Positions 33,843-43,888 of a stretch of 64,000 bases of DNA are shown here, in pieces. Both the position numbers and the translations under genes were made by a program. Source of the stretch: Streptomyces mutabilis (lineage in GTDB: Bacteria > Actinomycetota > Actinomycetes > Streptomycetales > Streptomycetaceae); assembly GCF_014649815.1 (NCBI RefSeq), contig NZ_BMTT01000002.1, forward strand, positions 797,857 through 861,856, in the 5' to 3' direction. Under the pieces are notes generated by a model, which was not told the DNA's origin, searched no databases, and saw only the letters and a program-made list of their open reading frames with translations. Every line of letters starts with the position of its first letter. The stretch's first letter is position 1.

Positions 33843-35579
33843 CTAGCCCAGGAGGCCGCCCACCAGGCGGCTGCCCCCCGGCTCTCCGGTGGAGGAGGAG
33901 CCACCGCCGCCGTCGCTGTCGCTCCCGCCGCCGCTGGAGCCGCTGCCGCCGCCCGTCGTGGTGCCGCCCGCGGTCGGCCCGGCCGTGGTGCTCGGTGCCC
34001 GGTCGGCCGGGGTGGACTGCCGGGGCGGGGCCTGGCCCGTGGTGCCCTGGGTCTGGCTGGGCGTGACGCCGGCAGTGGTGCTGTCGCGGGTCGCTCCGGA
34101 CGTGGTCGCGGCGTCCGCGGAGGGCGTGGCCGCGTCGCCGGTGGCGCCCCGGGTGGGGGAGGCGGAGGCCTCGGGTGAGGTCTTCGGCTCGCGGGTACCG
34201 GACTCCTGCGGGAGCGGGCTGCCGGGCAGTTCGTTGCGCGGGGCCTCGCCGGGTCCGGGGACGACCACGCGGTCGGCGTCCCGGACGGCTCCGCCGAGCA
34301 GCGAGCCGACCAGGAGGGTGACACCGGCGACGAGGAAGGTGACGAGGGCGCCGCGGCGCAGCACGTAGCGGCGCAGGTCCCAGATGTCGGCGCGGGGGCC
34401 GAGGCGTCGCCAGGCGCTGCCGGCGAGCCTGCCGTCCACGGAGTAGACGGGCGCGCCGGCGATGATCAGCGGGGACCAGGCGGCGAGGTAGATGATGTCG
34501 GGCGCGTCGTAGACGGGGATGCTCTTCCAGCTGACGGTGACGAGCAGCGCGGCGGACAGGCCGGCGCCGATCACGGCGGCGACGCGCTGCCAGCAGCCCA
34601 GGACGGTCAGGACGCCCACGAGCACCTGGAGGAAGGCGATCACGAGCCCGGCGCCGACGGGGTGGGCGAGGGCGAACTGGCGCAGCGGCTCGGCGACGTC
34701 CCAGGGGTGCAGGGTGTTGAGCCACTTGACCATGGAGCCGCGTTCGCCGCCGTCGAAGTAGACGGGGTCGCAGAGCTTGCCCATGCCGGCGTAGATGGAG
34801 ATGAAGCCGAGGAAGACGCGCAGCGGGAGCAGCACGACGCCGAGGTTCATGCGGCGGCCGGGGAAGTAGGCGTGCCGTGCGTCGTCGTCGGCGTGCCGCC
34901 GGGTGCGCGGCTCGGGCTCTTCCGTGCCCTCGTCGTAGCCGTACCCGTCGTCGTACTGTCCGGGTCCGGTGGTGAAGTCCTCGCCGGCGTAGGCGGGTTC
35001 GTCGTGGACGCTGCCGACGGTGCGCATGGCGGGCAGCAGCCGGGTGCCCTCGGGGACGGGGCCGCGCTGGGCGCCGACGAGGGGGGTCTCGATGGTCTGG
35101 GTGGCGGGCCCGTCGTCGTAGCCGTCGTAGCCCTGGTAGCCGTCGTGGCCCGGGGCGCCTCCGTCGATGCCGACGCGGGGGATGACCTGGGTGGCTCCGG
35201 CGTCGGCGGAGGTGTCGGCGGCCGGGTCCTCGGCGTGGCGGCCGGCGCCGGCCCGCACCGCCTGGAGCAGGCGGTGGGCGCCGGTGTCGTCGGGGTCGGA
35301 CCGCCCGCTCCAGACGACGGCGCGGCGGCGGGCGGCGCCGGGTGCGGTGCCCGTCACGGGCATGCGGGCGGGGTCCTGGGTGGCGCTCAAGTGCCGCGCG
35401 ATCCGCGGGGACCGGGTCCGCCCGGCGGAGGCACCGAGCTGCACGCGGAAGGTCGCGTGATTGACGATGACCTGGGCCGGATCGCTCGGCACCTTCACCA
35501 TGCTCAGCGCGGGAGCGTCGTCGTATCCCGACGAGCGGTCCCCCGTGGGTGTGCGGGGTGTTCTGGTGTCCACACTCAT
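33843..35579 (-). CDS. DoxX-family membrane protein with long disordered termini
   Basis: 578 residues from ATG 35579. About 245 hydrophilic residues rich in Tyr/Asp/Gly (GYQGYDGYDDGPATQTIETP) precede a four-helix DoxX core (VVLLPLRVFLGFISIYAGMG, then GAGLVIAFLQVLVGVLTVLG, VIGAGLSAALLVTVSW, IIYLAAWSPLIIAGAPVYS). After one more helix (ALVTFLVAGVTLLVGSLLGG) comes a Ser/Thr/Gly-rich tail of about 150 residues. DoxX proteins are membrane subunits linked to quinone or thiosulfate oxidation and to redox control in actinobacteria; the specific role here is unknown. It is downstream of rlmB on the same strand. Confidence 0.8.
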   Translation of the reverse strand: MSVDTRTPRTPTGDRSSGYDDAPALSMVKVPSDPAQVIVNHATFRVQLGASAGRTRSPRIARHLSATQDPARMPVTGTAPGAARRRAVVWSGRSDPDDTGAHRLLQAVRAGAGRHAEDPAADTSADAGATQVIPRVGIDGGAPGHDGYQGYDGYDDGPATQTIETPLVGAQRGPVPEGTRLLPAMRTVGSVHDEPAYAGEDFTTGPGQYDDGYGYDEGTEEPEPRTRRHADDDARHAYFPGRRMNLGVVLLPLRVFLGFISIYAGMGKLCDPVYFDGGERGSMVKWLNTLHPWDVAEPLRQFALAHPVGAGLVIAFLQVLVGVLTVLGCWQRVAAVIGAGLSAALLVTVSWKSIPVYDAPDIIYLAAWSPLIIAGAPVYSVDGRLAGSAWRRLGPRADIWDLRRYVLRRGALVTFLVAGVTLLVGSLLGGAVRDADRVVVPGPGEAPRNELPGSPLPQESGTREPKTSPEASASPTRGATGDAATPSADAATTSGATRDSTTAGVTPSQTQGTTGQAPPRQSTPADRAPSTTAGPTAGGTTTGGGSGSSGGGSDSDGGGGSSSTGEPGGSRLVGGLLG

Positions 35580-35697
35580 CTAACCGAGTGACGTGTCGTT
35601 AGGACACTGCCTTGACCGTCCAGATCTGTCCGGACCGCGTCAAGCCTGCCCGAATCCCCCGGAACACCACGTAGGGGTTACGCCGCCGAACGCCCGT

Positions 35698-36639
35698 TCA
35701 GGAGCGCCGCCGCGCCGCCTCGTACAGCACGATGCCCGCCGCCACACCGGCGTTCAGGGACTCCGCGCCGCCGGGCATCGGAATCCGCACCCGGAAGTCG
35801 CAGGTCTCCCCGACGAGCCGGGACAACCCCTTGCCCTCGCTGCCGACCACAATGACCACGGGCCCGTCCAGGGCCTCCAGGTCACCGAGTTCGGCCTCGC
35901 CGTCGGCGGCGAGGCCGACGACCGTGATCCCGGCCTTCTGGTACTGCTCCAGCGCCCGGGTGAGGTTGGTGGCGCGGGCCACCGGCGTGCGGGCGGCCGT
36001 GCCGGCGGACGTCTTCCAGGCGCCCGCCGTCATGCCGGCCGCGCGCCGCTCGGGCACGACCACGCCGTGTCCGCCGAAGGCGGAGACGGAGCGGACGACG
36101 GCACCGAGGTTGCGCGGGTCGGTCACGCCGTCGAGGGCGACGATCAGCGGGTCCGCGCCCTCGTCGTGCGCGGCGGCGACCAGGTCCTCGGGGTGCGCGT
36201 ACTCGTACGGCGGGACCTGGAGGACGAGGCCCTGGTGGTTGAGCCCGTTGGTCATCCGGTCCAGCTCGGGGCGCGGCGCCTCCATGAGGTTGATGCCGCC
36301 GCGCTCGGCCGCGAGCTGGAGCGCCTCGCGCACCCGCTCGTCGTTGTCGATGAACTGCTGGACGTAGAGCGTCGAGGCGGGCACGCCGTCGCGCAGGGCC
36401 TCGTAGACGGGGTTGCGGCCGACGACGAGCTCGGACGTCGACCGTCCGCCGCCGCGCCGCTGCTGGGTGCGTCCCGTGGCGCGGCGCGCCTTGGCGTTGG
36501 CGGCGCGCTGCTTGGCGTGCCCCTTGCGCATCTCGGCGGGAGGCGTCGGCCCCTTGCCTTCCAGGCCCCGGCGCCGCTTGCCGCCGCTGCCGACCTGCGC
36601 GCCCTTCTTGCCGGACATGCGGCGGTTGTTCGCGGCCAT
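35698..36639 (-). CDS. rlmB: 23S rRNA (guanosine-2'-O)-methyltransferase RlmB (TrmH/SpoU family)
   Basis: 313 residues, ATG 36639 with GGAGAC upstream. A lysine/arginine-rich N-terminal extension (1-70) precedes the substrate-binding domain ([19 protein letters not shown]) and the SPOUT methyltransferase domain with its three motifs: [34 protein letters not shown] and [20 protein letters not shown]. The C-terminal knot binds S-adenosylmethionine. RlmB methylates G2251 of 23S rRNA in E. coli. It follows cysS closely on the same strand, a common actinobacterial arrangement. Confidence 0.93.
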   Translation of the reverse strand: MAANNRRMSGKKGAQVGSGGKRRRGLEGKGPTPPAEMRKGHAKQRAANAKARRATGRTQQRRGGGRSTSELVVGRNPVYEALRDGVPASTLYVQQFIDNDERVREALQLAAERGGINLMEAPRPELDRMTNGLNHQGLVLQVPPYEYAHPEDLVAAAHDEGADPLIVALDGVTDPRNLGAVVRSVSAFGGHGVVVPERRAAGMTAGAWKTSAGTAARTPVARATNLTRALEQYQKAGITVVGLAADGEAELGDLEALDGPVVIVVGSEGKGLSRLVGETCDFRVRIPMPGGAESLNAGVAAGIVLYEAARRRS

Positions 36640-36760
36640 GAGTTACCTGTCTCCGCTCTCTACGGGAGTGTGCGTCGTACGTGCGTCTTGTGCAGTGTGC
36701 CGCCCGGAGGGCCGGGCGGCACAATCGATCTACGGGGCCGGGCTCCGGCACCCGGCCGGG

Positions 36761-38161
36761 TCAGCGGGAGCCGAGGCTCCAGCGGGGCCCCTGCGGGCCG
36801 TCCTCGATGACCAGCCCGGACCGTCCCAGCTCGTCGCGGATGGCGTCCGCCGTGGCCCAGTCCTTGCGGGCCCGCGCGGACTCGCGCTGGTCGAGCACGA
36901 GCCGTACGAGGCTGTCGACGACGTGCCGCAGGTCCTCGCCCTGCTCCTGCTCCCCCGCCCACTGCGGTGCCAGCGGGTCGAGCCCGAGCACACCGAGCAT
37001 GGCCCGCACCTCGGCGAGGCGCCCGACGGCGGCCTCCTTGTCGTCGGCGGCCAGCGCGCTGTTGCCCTGCCGGACAGTGGTGTGCACGACGGCGAGGGCC
37101 CCCGGGACGCCCAGGTCGTCGTCCATCGCGTCGGCGAAGGCGGGCGGCACCTCGGCGGCGGGCTCGACGGCGTGGCCGGCCAGCTCGGTGACGCGCTGTA
37201 CGAATCCCTCGATGCGCGCGTACGCCGACTCGGCCTCGCGCAGGGACTCCTGGCTGTACTCGATGGTGGAGCGGTAGTGCGGGGTGCCCAGGTAGTACCG
37301 CAGCACGACCGGCCGCCACTGCTTGACCATCTCGCTCACGAGCACGCTGTTGCCGAGCGACTTCGACATCTTCTCGCCGCTCATGGTGACCCAGGCGTTG
37401 TGCACCCAGTACCGGGCGAAGGCGTCGCCGAAGCCCTCGGCCTGGGCGATCTCGTTCTCGTGGTGGGGGAAGATCAGGTCGATCCCGCCGCCATGGATGT
37501 CGAACTCCTCGCCCAGGTACTTGTGCGCCATGGCCGAGCACTCCAGGTGCCAGCCGGGCCGCCCCCGCCCCCACGGCGTCTCCCAGCTCGGCTCCCCGGG
37601 CTTGGCCGCCTTCCACATGGCGAAGTCCCGCGGGTCCCGCTTGCCGGTCTCGCCCTCCCCGGAGGGCTGGCGCAGCTCGTCGAGGTCCTGGTTGGACAGC
37701 GACAGGTACCCGGGCAGGGACCGTACGTCGAAGTAGACGTTGCCCTCGGCCTCGTAGGCGTGGCCGCGCTCGATGAGGCCGCGCATCATCTCGACCATCT
37801 CGGTGATGTGACCGGTGGCACGCGGCTCGTACGTCGGCGGGAGGCAGCCGAGGGCGTCGTAGGCGTCGTTGAACGCCCGCTCGTTCTCGTACCCGATGGA
37901 CCACCAGGGGCGGTTCTGGTCCGCGGCCTTCTTGATGATCTTGTCGTCGATGTCGGTGACGTTGCGGATGAAGGTGACGTCGTAGCCGCGGTAGGCGAAC
38001 CAGCGGCGCATGATGTCGAAGTTCAGCCCGGACCGGATGTGCCCGATGTGCGGGGCGGCCTGCACGGTGGCACCGCACAGGTAGATCGAGACGCAGCCCG
38101 GCGTGAGGGGGGCGAAGTCACGGATCTGCCGGGCGCTGGTGTCGTACAGGCGAATAGTCAC
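36761..38161 (-). CDS. cysS: cysteinyl-tRNA synthetase
   Basis: 466 residues from GTG 38161 (GGAG upstream); longer readings are out of family length. Class I signatures are HIGHIRSGLNFD and KMSKSLGNSV; zinc ligands include the Cys of YLCGATV, with WHLECSAMA and the HHENE segment. The C-terminal helical anticodon-binding region includes RARKDWATADAIRDELGRSG. It charges tRNA-Cys. Same strand as ispF upstream and rlmB downstream. Confidence 0.96.
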   Translation of the reverse strand: MTIRLYDTSARQIRDFAPLTPGCVSIYLCGATVQAAPHIGHIRSGLNFDIMRRWFAYRGYDVTFIRNVTDIDDKIIKKAADQNRPWWSIGYENERAFNDAYDALGCLPPTYEPRATGHITEMVEMMRGLIERGHAYEAEGNVYFDVRSLPGYLSLSNQDLDELRQPSGEGETGKRDPRDFAMWKAAKPGEPSWETPWGRGRPGWHLECSAMAHKYLGEEFDIHGGGIDLIFPHHENEIAQAEGFGDAFARYWVHNAWVTMSGEKMSKSLGNSVLVSEMVKQWRPVVLRYYLGTPHYRSTIEYSQESLREAESAYARIEGFVQRVTELAGHAVEPAAEVPPAFADAMDDDLGVPGALAVVHTTVRQGNSALAADDKEAAVGRLAEVRAMLGVLGLDPLAPQWAGEQEQGEDLRHVVDSLVRLVLDQRESARARKDWATADAIRDELGRSGLVIEDGPQGPRWSLGSR

Positions 38162-38322
38162 GTCTCCAGGGTAGTGGGCGCGGGGCAGTGCCACGGGCCG
38201 CACGTGCCCACGTCGTTGCCCGATCGTCCCCCGCCCCGGCCCGGAGCCGCGGGGTGCGGGGGCGCGGCCCCGCACGGCACGCCCGCCGCCACCGGCCCGC
38301 CGCCGGGTCGGCTCGCCCCCGC

Positions 38323-38826
38323 TCAGCCCACCCGCACGACCAATGCCGTGGCCACCGCCATCAGCCCTTCCTCCCGCCCGGTAAAGCCCAGCCCGTCCGT
38401 GGTCGCGCCGGACACGGACACCGGCGCCCCCACGGCCTCCGACAGGACCTTCTGCGCCTCGTCCCGCCGCTTGCCGATCTTCGGCCTCGGCCCGACCACC
38501 TGCACCGCGACGTTCCCGATCCGGAACCCCGCCGCCCGTACGATCCGCGCCGCCTCCGTCAGCAGCGTCACCCCGGAGGCCCCGGACCACTCCGGGCGGC
38601 CGGTGCCGAAGTGCTGCCCGAGGTCCCCGAGCCCCGCCGCCGAGAACAACGCGTTGCACGCCGCGTGCGCGACGACGTCCGCGTCGGAGTGCCCGGCCAG
38701 CCCGGCCCCCTCGCCCTCCCACTTCAGTCCGGCGCACCACAGCTCGCGCCCGTCCTCGAAGGCGTGGATGTCCGTACCGATCCCGACCTGCGGCAGCAGG
38801 ACGGAACCGTCCGTGTCAGAACCCAT
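38323..38826 (-). CDS. ispF: 2-C-methyl-D-erythritol 2,4-cyclodiphosphate synthase
   Basis: 167 residues, ATG 38826, overlapping ispD by 11 bp. IspF motifs: [20 protein letters not shown] (metal-binding DxH), [20 protein letters not shown] and the C-terminal [19 protein letters not shown]. It catalyses the cyclisation step of the MEP isoprenoid pathway. The overlapping arrangement with ispD indicates coupled expression of two consecutive-but-one pathway enzymes. Confidence 0.96.
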   Translation of the reverse strand: MGSDTDGSVLLPQVGIGTDIHAFEDGRELWCAGLKWEGEGAGLAGHSDADVVAHAACNALFSAAGLGDLGQHFGTGRPEWSGASGVTLLTEAARIVRAAGFRIGNVAVQVVGPRPKIGKRRDEAQKVLSEAVGAPVSVSGATTDGLGFTGREEGLMAVATALVVRVG

Positions 38827-39592
38827 CGTTCAGCCTCCTGCGCGCCAGCACCGCCTCCGCGAGCACGAGGTCGAGGGGCCGCGTCACCTTGAACGCCTCC
38901 TCGTGCCCCGGCACGACCACCACGGACAGCCCGAGCTGCTCGACCATGCTCGCGTCGTCGGTGACGTTCTCGGTCACCGTCCCGTGGGCCCGCACCAGCG
39001 TCTCCCGGTCGAATCCCTGCGGCGTCTGCACCGCACGCAGCCGCGCCCGCTCCGGCGTCGCCACCACCGGCTCCGGCTCGCCCGGCACGGCGGCCGGCTC
39101 GACCTGCTTGACCGTGTCGGCGAGCGGCAGCGCCGGCACCACGGCGGGCGCCCCCTCGCGCACGGCCTCGATCACGGTGTCCACCGTGTCCACCGGAACC
39201 AGCGGCCGGGCCGCGTCGTGCACGAGGACGATGTCGTACTCGGGCGGCAGCGCGTCCAGACCGAGCCGTACGGACTCCTGCCGCGACTCACCGCCGGGGA
39301 CGACGAGGAAGTCCGTCCACTCCGGCAGCGCGTGCGCGTCGAGCAGGCTCTTGACCTCGGCCGCGCCGTCGGGCGGGGCGACGACCACGACCAGGGAGAC
39401 CCGGCGGGAGGCGGCCATCGCCCGCACCGCGTGGATGAGCATGGGCGTGCCGCCCAGCGCGCGTAGGGCTTTCGGGGCGCCCGGTCCGAGCCGTACGCCC
39501 CGGCCGGCGGCCGGAATCACGACCGCGGTGCGGGTGTTGGCACGGGTGTGGGGAAGCATCTGAGCGGGCGAGTGACGTGATTCGTCAGACAT
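38816..39592 (-). CDS. ispD: 2-C-methyl-D-erythritol 4-phosphate cytidylyltransferase
   Basis: 258 residues, ATG 39592. The N-terminal [20 protein letters not shown] binds [22 protein letters not shown] and the late [20 protein letters not shown] are diagnostic. It forms CDP-methylerythritol in the MEP pathway. The N-terminal 25 residues ([20 protein letters not shown]) are an extension absent from shorter homologues; an internal Met at residue 12 is an alternative start. Same strand as carD, 278 bp downstream of it. Confidence 0.95.
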   Translation of the reverse strand: MSDESRHSPAQMLPHTRANTRTAVVIPAAGRGVRLGPGAPKALRALGGTPMLIHAVRAMAASRRVSLVVVVAPPDGAAEVKSLLDAHALPEWTDFLVVPGGESRQESVRLGLDALPPEYDIVLVHDAARPLVPVDTVDTVIEAVREGAPAVVPALPLADTVKQVEPAAVPGEPEPVVATPERARLRAVQTPQGFDRETLVRAHGTVTENVTDDASMVEQLGLSVVVVPGHEEAFKVTRPLDLVLAEAVLARRRLNDGF

Positions 39593-39870
39593 CGGTTCCT
39601 GTCAGGTTTGTGTGCTCGACCTAGTTGGGTATGGCCTCACCGTGCCGGGCGCGACGCCTTGACCGGACCCTTCCGTGACCCTGGTCGAGCCAGCAGCCCG
39701 GGCCCGGCACGCCAGGACGGGGGAAGTCTCCCGGGTGATCGTACGAGGACCTGGTCCGGGTACGGACATGCCGCAGCGCCCGGCGACAGCAGAGATGTCA
39801 TCGGGCACCGCGGCATTTCAGTGCGCTGAACCGAGCGGGCAGCGGCCTGCGCCTCGCCTCGGGAGGCGCG

Positions 39871-40353
39871 TCAGGAGGCGAGCACCTCGTCGAGCAGGGC
39901 CTCCGCCTTGTCCTCGTTGGTGTTCTCCGCGAGAGCCAGCTCGCTCACCAGGATCTGGCGGGCCTTGGCGAGCATGCGCTTCTCACCGGCGGAGAGTCCG
40001 CGCTCGCGCTCGCGGCGCCACAGATCGCGTACGACTTCCGCGACCTTGATGACGTCGCCGGAGGCGAGCTTCTCCAGGTTTGCCTTGTAACGACGCGACC
40101 AGTTCGTGGGCTCCTCGGCGTACGGCGCGCGCAGCACCTCGAAGACCCGGTCCAGCCCGTCCTGACCGACCACATCACGCACGCCGACGAACTCCGCATT
40201 GTCCGCTGGCACACGTACCGTCAGATCGCCCTGGGCGACCTTCAGCACCAAGTAGGTCTTGTCCACGCCTTTGATCTGGCGAGTTTCGATAGCCTCGATC
40301 AGCGCGGCCCCGTGATGGGGATAGACCACGGTGTCGCCAACCTTGAACGTCAT
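39871..40353 (-). CDS. carD: CarD-family RNA polymerase-binding transcription factor
   Basis: 160 residues, ATG 40353, preceded by GGAAGGGG. The N-terminal RNAP-interaction domain ([20 protein letters not shown], then [18 protein letters not shown]) is followed by a basic helical DNA-binding part with the conserved tryptophan ([20 protein letters not shown]). CarD stabilises open complexes at rRNA and many other housekeeping promoters in actinobacteria. Position before ispD-ispF is conserved in Streptomyces and mycobacteria. Confidence 0.95.
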   Translation of the reverse strand: MTFKVGDTVVYPHHGAALIEAIETRQIKGVDKTYLVLKVAQGDLTVRVPADNAEFVGVRDVVGQDGLDRVFEVLRAPYAEEPTNWSRRYKANLEKLASGDVIKVAEVVRDLWRRERERGLSAGEKRMLAKARQILVSELALAENTNEDKAEALLDEVLAS

Positions 40354-41019
40354 GTGACAGGTACCCCTTCCGTGGCTATCCAGGGTAACACGGATACGGC
40401 GTCTTCTGAATGGCGTTTTCGCAGGTCAGGGCATATCTCGGGGCTTGACAACAGCAACATGAACGTGCTGCGCCGGGCGAGCGGAAGAAAGTATTCGCAG
40501 GTCGGAGCGGCTCTTCGGGCGGGGCGAAACGCGCATGTCACACACATCCGGAGGCCGTCTCACCTGTCCGAAGATCCCCATATGTCCGGTTCCAGGCGTG
40601 CGACTTCCGCTACTCCGTTCGGTGGCCGGGACGGGGTTCCGGCCGATTCCGGAATTGATCACGAGCCGCCCCGGCCGACGCTCGGATGATCGATTTCCTG
40701 TCCGTCCGCGCATTCCTTCACGGAAAATTCGCGCACCGATCGGCGACCGGTATGACGAAGGGCTTCTTATGTGAATGGCGGACGAGTGCGGGCCGCAAAA
40801 CGAGCCGCGGAGCAGTCCGCCGGCGCCCTCGCCGTGCACCCGGAAGTGAGTGGGCCGCGCGGCCCGTCCTACCGCCTGCCGGGCGAAGCGGATCCCCTTC
40901 GGGGAGGGTCGGGTGCGGCCGCCCGGGAACGGCTCGGTAGCCTGAGGCCGCTGACAGTCACTTAGGGCGGCTTTATCCGTTGCCGCCGCCTCGCTCGAGT
41001 CCAAGGAGTTGCCGCCGCC
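40354..41019. other. 666-bp divergent intergenic region, carD and lipoprotein promoters
   Basis: No gene is supported; short frames here lack codon bias and ribosome-binding sites. It is less GC-rich than its surroundings, as Streptomyces promoter regions are. It must hold the leftward carD promoter and the rightward lipoprotein promoter. A TTGACA is present at about 40443 on the plus strand but has no convincing -10 partner. Confidence 0.5.
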
Positions 41020-41745
41020 GTGAGCAGCAGCCTTCGACGCGGCGCCCTCGCCGCCGCCGCCATCGCGTTCTCGATCGCCTCGCTCGCCGCGTGCGGTGCC
41101 GGTCACAACGCCCAGTCGCTGGAGATCAAGCCGGACAACGCTGCGACGACGGTCGGTGACATCCAGATCCAGAACGCGGTCGTCATCACGCAGCCCGACC
41201 TGGAGTCGACCGGCCCCGCCGTGGTCTCCGCCACCTTCTTCAACAACGGCAGGACGGACCAGACCCTCGAGTCCATCACCGTGGACGGCACCGACAAGTC
41301 CGCTGAGCTGAAGCCCGCCAAGGGCCAGAAGGGCGCCGACGGCGGCCTCACCGTCCCGGCGGGCGGTTCCCTGATCCTCGGCGGCGAGGGCAACGCCTCC
41401 GCCGTCCTGCCGAGCAGCCGCGAGGCCGTCCAGGACGGCAACGCGCAGAAGATCACCTTCACCTTCAGCAAGACCGGCGAGGTGGGCCTGGAGGCCTTCG
41501 TCGTCCCCGCCGAGAGCTACTTCTCCGAGTGGGGCCCGAGCGACGTCCCGGCGGCGCCCGGCGCGTCGGCGAAGCCGTCCCAGGGTGAGTCCGGCCGTCC
41601 GTCCGACGGCGAAACCTCCGGCGCTCCGTCCGACGGCGAGTCCGCCACCGGCCCGGAGGGCGCCACTGGCACCCCCTCCGGCGAGGCGGACGAGACCGGA
41701 GCGGCCACCGCCTCCGAGGGGACCGGCGCCGAAGCCGGCCACTGA
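41020..41745 (+). CDS. putative lipoprotein, DUF461/PCu(A)C-like domain
   Basis: 241 residues from GTG 41020 (AAGGAG 11 bases upstream). Lipoprotein signal: basic start, AAAAIAFSIASLAAC with lipobox LAAC. A beta-rich domain follows (IKPDNAATTVGDIQIQNAVV, ESTGPAVVSATFFNNGRTDQ, VPAGGSLILGGEGN), resembling actinobacterial DUF461 copper-chaperone-like lipoproteins, though the Met/His copper ligands of PCu(A)C are not evident. The last about 70 residues are a low-complexity Gly/Ser/Glu tail. It stands beside phoP-phoR but convergent with it. Confidence 0.75.
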   Translation: MSSSLRRGALAAAAIAFSIASLAACGAGHNAQSLEIKPDNAATTVGDIQIQNAVVITQPDLESTGPAVVSATFFNNGRTDQTLESITVDGTDKSAELKPAKGQKGADGGLTVPAGGSLILGGEGNASAVLPSSREAVQDGNAQKITFTFSKTGEVGLEAFVVPAESYFSEWGPSDVPAAPGASAKPSQGESGRPSDGETSGAPSDGESATGPEGATGTPSGEADETGAATASEGTGAEAGH

Positions 41746-41756
41746 GCACCGCGGGC

Positions 41757-41800
41757 ACGGCGAAGGGCGGGACCTCCCTGGAGGTCCCGCCCTTCGCCGT
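41757..41800. terminator. bidirectional terminator between lipoprotein gene and phoP
   Basis: Perfect 20-bp inverted repeat (41757-41776 / 41781-41800) with a 4-nt loop, between the two convergent stop codons (41745 and 41834). Confidence 0.9.
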
Positions 41801-41833
41801 ACGTCGCGTGGGCGCCCGGGAGCGCCGGCCGCT

Positions 41834-42514
41834 CTACGGCTCGAACTTGTACCCGAGCCCGCGCACCGTCACCAGGTACCGCGGCGCACCCGGGTCGGGC
41901 TCGATCTTGGCGCGCAGCCGCTTGACGTGGACGTCGAGGGTCTTGGTGTCACCGACGTAGTCGGCGCCCCACACCCGGTCGATCAGCTGCATGCGGGTCA
42001 GCACGCGGCCGGCGTTGCGCAGCAGCATCTCAAGCAGGTCGAACTCCTTGAGCGGCAGGTCGACCTTGGTGCCGCCCACGGTCACCACGTGCCGGTCGAC
42101 GTCCATGCGGACGGGACCGGCCTCCAGGGCGGCCGGGGCGACCTCCTCCGGCTCGCCGCGCCGGCGCAGTACGGCACGGATGCGGGCGACCAGCTCGCGG
42201 GAGGAGAAGGGCTTGGTGACGTAGTCGTCGGCCCCTATCTCCAGCCCGACGACCTTGTCGATCTCGCTGTCCTTGGCGGTCACCATGATCACGGGGACGT
42301 TCGATCGACCGCGCAGCTGGCGGCAGACCTCGGTGCCCGGCAGACCGGGCAGCATCAGGTCGAGGAGGACGAGGTCGGCGCCGTTGCGCTCGAACTCGTC
42401 GAGTCCGTCGGGGCCGGTGGTCGCGACGGCGACCTCGAAGCCCTCCTTGCGGAGCATGTACGACAGGACGTCGGAGAAGGACTCCTCGTCCTCGACGACG
42501 AGCACACGGGTCAC
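41834..42514 (-). CDS. phoP: phosphate response regulator PhoP
   Basis: 226 residues from GTG 42514, GGAGG seven bases upstream, overlapping phoR by 4 bp. OmpR-family architecture: receiver with VLVVEDEESF, phospho-acceptor Asp in DLVLLDLMLPG, Thr in IMVTAKDSE and Lys in DDYVTKPFS; a C-terminal winged helix with LPLKEFDLLEMLLRNAGRVL and TLDVHVKRLRAKIE. In Streptomyces PhoP activates the pho regulon under phosphate limitation and represses antibiotic genes. Its gene is second in the phoR-phoP operon here. Confidence 0.95.
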   Translation of the reverse strand: MTRVLVVEDEESFSDVLSYMLRKEGFEVAVATTGPDGLDEFERNGADLVLLDLMLPGLPGTEVCRQLRGRSNVPVIMVTAKDSEIDKVVGLEIGADDYVTKPFSSRELVARIRAVLRRRGEPEEVAPAALEAGPVRMDVDRHVVTVGGTKVDLPLKEFDLLEMLLRNAGRVLTRMQLIDRVWGADYVGDTKTLDVHVKRLRAKIEPDPGAPRYLVTVRGLGYKFEP

Positions 42515-43782
42515 GGAAGGACCTCCGGAGCGGGAAGCGTTTCGTACGGGGAAGTATGGGGGGATGAGGGGGACCGCTCGTTCTCGGCGCTGAGTCCGGT
42601 GCGGTCGGGTCGCCGCTGTGCACGGTCGCGGGCGGGGCCCGACTCCGGCAGTCGCAGCGTGAAGGTGGAGCCCTGGCCTTCGGCGCTCCACACCGTGACC
42701 TCCCCGCCGTGCGAGGCGACCACGTGCTTGACGATCGCGAGACCCAGACCGGTACCACCGGTGGCCCGGGAGCGGGCGGGGTCCACGCGGTAGAAGCGCT
42801 CGAAGACGCGCTCCTTGTCCTTCTCCGAGATGCCGATGCCCTGGTCGGTCACGGCGATCTCGATCAGGTCGCCGCCGGGAGCGTTCACGCGGCGGGCGGC
42901 TATGCCGACGCGGGTGCGGGCGGGCGAGTAGTTGACGGCGTTCTCGACGAGGTTGCCGAGCGCGGCGGCGAGCTGGCCGCGGTTGCCGCGCACGTGCAGA
43001 TCCGCCGTTCCTCCGGCGGCCATGGTGATCTGCTTCGTGCCGGCTGCCTGCCGGCAGCGGTCGATGGCCTCGGCGACCAGCTCGTCCACGCGGACGGGCT
43101 CGGCGTCGTCGAGGGGGTCGTCGTTCTGGACCCGGGACAGGTCGATGAGCTCCTGCACCAGGTTGGTGAGCCGGGTGGCCTCGATCTGCATCCGCCCGGC
43201 GAACCGCTCCACGGCCCCCGGATCGTCGGAGGCGTCCATCACGGCCTCGGACAGCAGCGAGAGCGCGCCGACCGGCGTCTTGAGCTCATGGCTCACATTG
43301 GCGACGAAGTCGCGCCGTACGGCCTCGATGCGACGGGCCTCGGTGAGGTCCTCGACCAGCAGCAGCACCAGCCGTGACCCGAGCGGCGCGACGCGCGCGG
43401 AGACGGCGAGGGCCTCCCCCCGCCCGTTCCCGCGCCGCGGAAGGTCCAGCTCGACCTGCCGTATCTCGCCGTCGCGGCGGGTGTCGCGGGCCATCTGGAG
43501 CATCGGCTCGACGGCGAGCTTGCCGCCCCGGACCAGTCCGAGGGCGTACGCCGCCGAGCTGGCCTTGACCACCGCGTCGGCCTCGTCGAGGACGACGGCG
43601 GAGGAGCGGAGCACCGACAGCACGGTGTCGACGCCGGGCGGGAGCACCGGGTCCGTGTGGAGCGAGGTGCGCGTGGGGCGCTTCTGCTCCCGCTCACTCC
43701 AGCGGAACGCCAGCATGGCGATGACGCCGGTGAGCACTCCGGCGATCGCTGCCGCTGCGGCGACCGCCGCGTTCACGTCCAT
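42511..43782 (-). CDS. phoR: phosphate sensor histidine kinase PhoR
   Basis: 423 residues, ATG 43782. One membrane segment near the N-terminus (VAAAAAIAGVLTGVIAMLAF), a PAS-like region (VLSVLRSSAVVLDEADAVVK), an H-box with the autophosphorylated His in FVANVSHELKTPVGALSLL, N-box LVENAVNYSP, and G boxes DQGIGISEKDKERVFERF and GGTGLGLAIVKHV. The lack of a large extracytoplasmic domain is typical of PhoR, which is thought to sense phosphate through PstSCAB/PhoU. It is divergent from phoU across a PHO box. Confidence 0.95.
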   Translation of the reverse strand: MDVNAAVAAAAAIAGVLTGVIAMLAFRWSEREQKRPTRTSLHTDPVLPPGVDTVLSVLRSSAVVLDEADAVVKASSAAYALGLVRGGKLAVEPMLQMARDTRRDGEIRQVELDLPRRGNGRGEALAVSARVAPLGSRLVLLLVEDLTEARRIEAVRRDFVANVSHELKTPVGALSLLSEAVMDASDDPGAVERFAGRMQIEATRLTNLVQELIDLSRVQNDDPLDDAEPVRVDELVAEAIDRCRQAAGTKQITMAAGGTADLHVRGNRGQLAAALGNLVENAVNYSPARTRVGIAARRVNAPGGDLIEIAVTDQGIGISEKDKERVFERFYRVDPARSRATGGTGLGLAIVKHVVASHGGEVTVWSAEGQGSTFTLRLPESGPARDRAQRRPDRTGLSAENERSPSSPHTSPYETLPAPEVLP

Positions 43783-43855
43783 GCCTCCAGGTTAGGCACG
43801 GCGAACGGTCCCGCCCCAGCCATCCGACTGCGACCTCGAACACTCGTCGCCCAGA

Positions 43856-43888
43856 GTTCACCTTGGAGCCAGGGATGGTTCATTTGTG
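43856..43888 (+). promoter_or_regulatory. PHO box (PhoP operator) between phoR and phoU
   Basis: Three consecutive 11-nt units: gttcaccttgg, agccagggatg, gttcatttgtg. The outer two begin with the GTTCA(C/T) core of Streptomyces PhoP direct-repeat units, and the 22-nt distance between them keeps the 11-nt register; the middle unit is degenerate. It lies in the 222-bp region between divergent phoR and phoU, where PhoP autoregulation is known in S. coelicolor. Confidence 0.8.

Noticed and set aside
40535-40774. 79-residue frame between carD and the lipoprotein gene
   Set aside because: No ribosome-binding site, irregular codon use and no recognisable pattern; the region is a promoter region.
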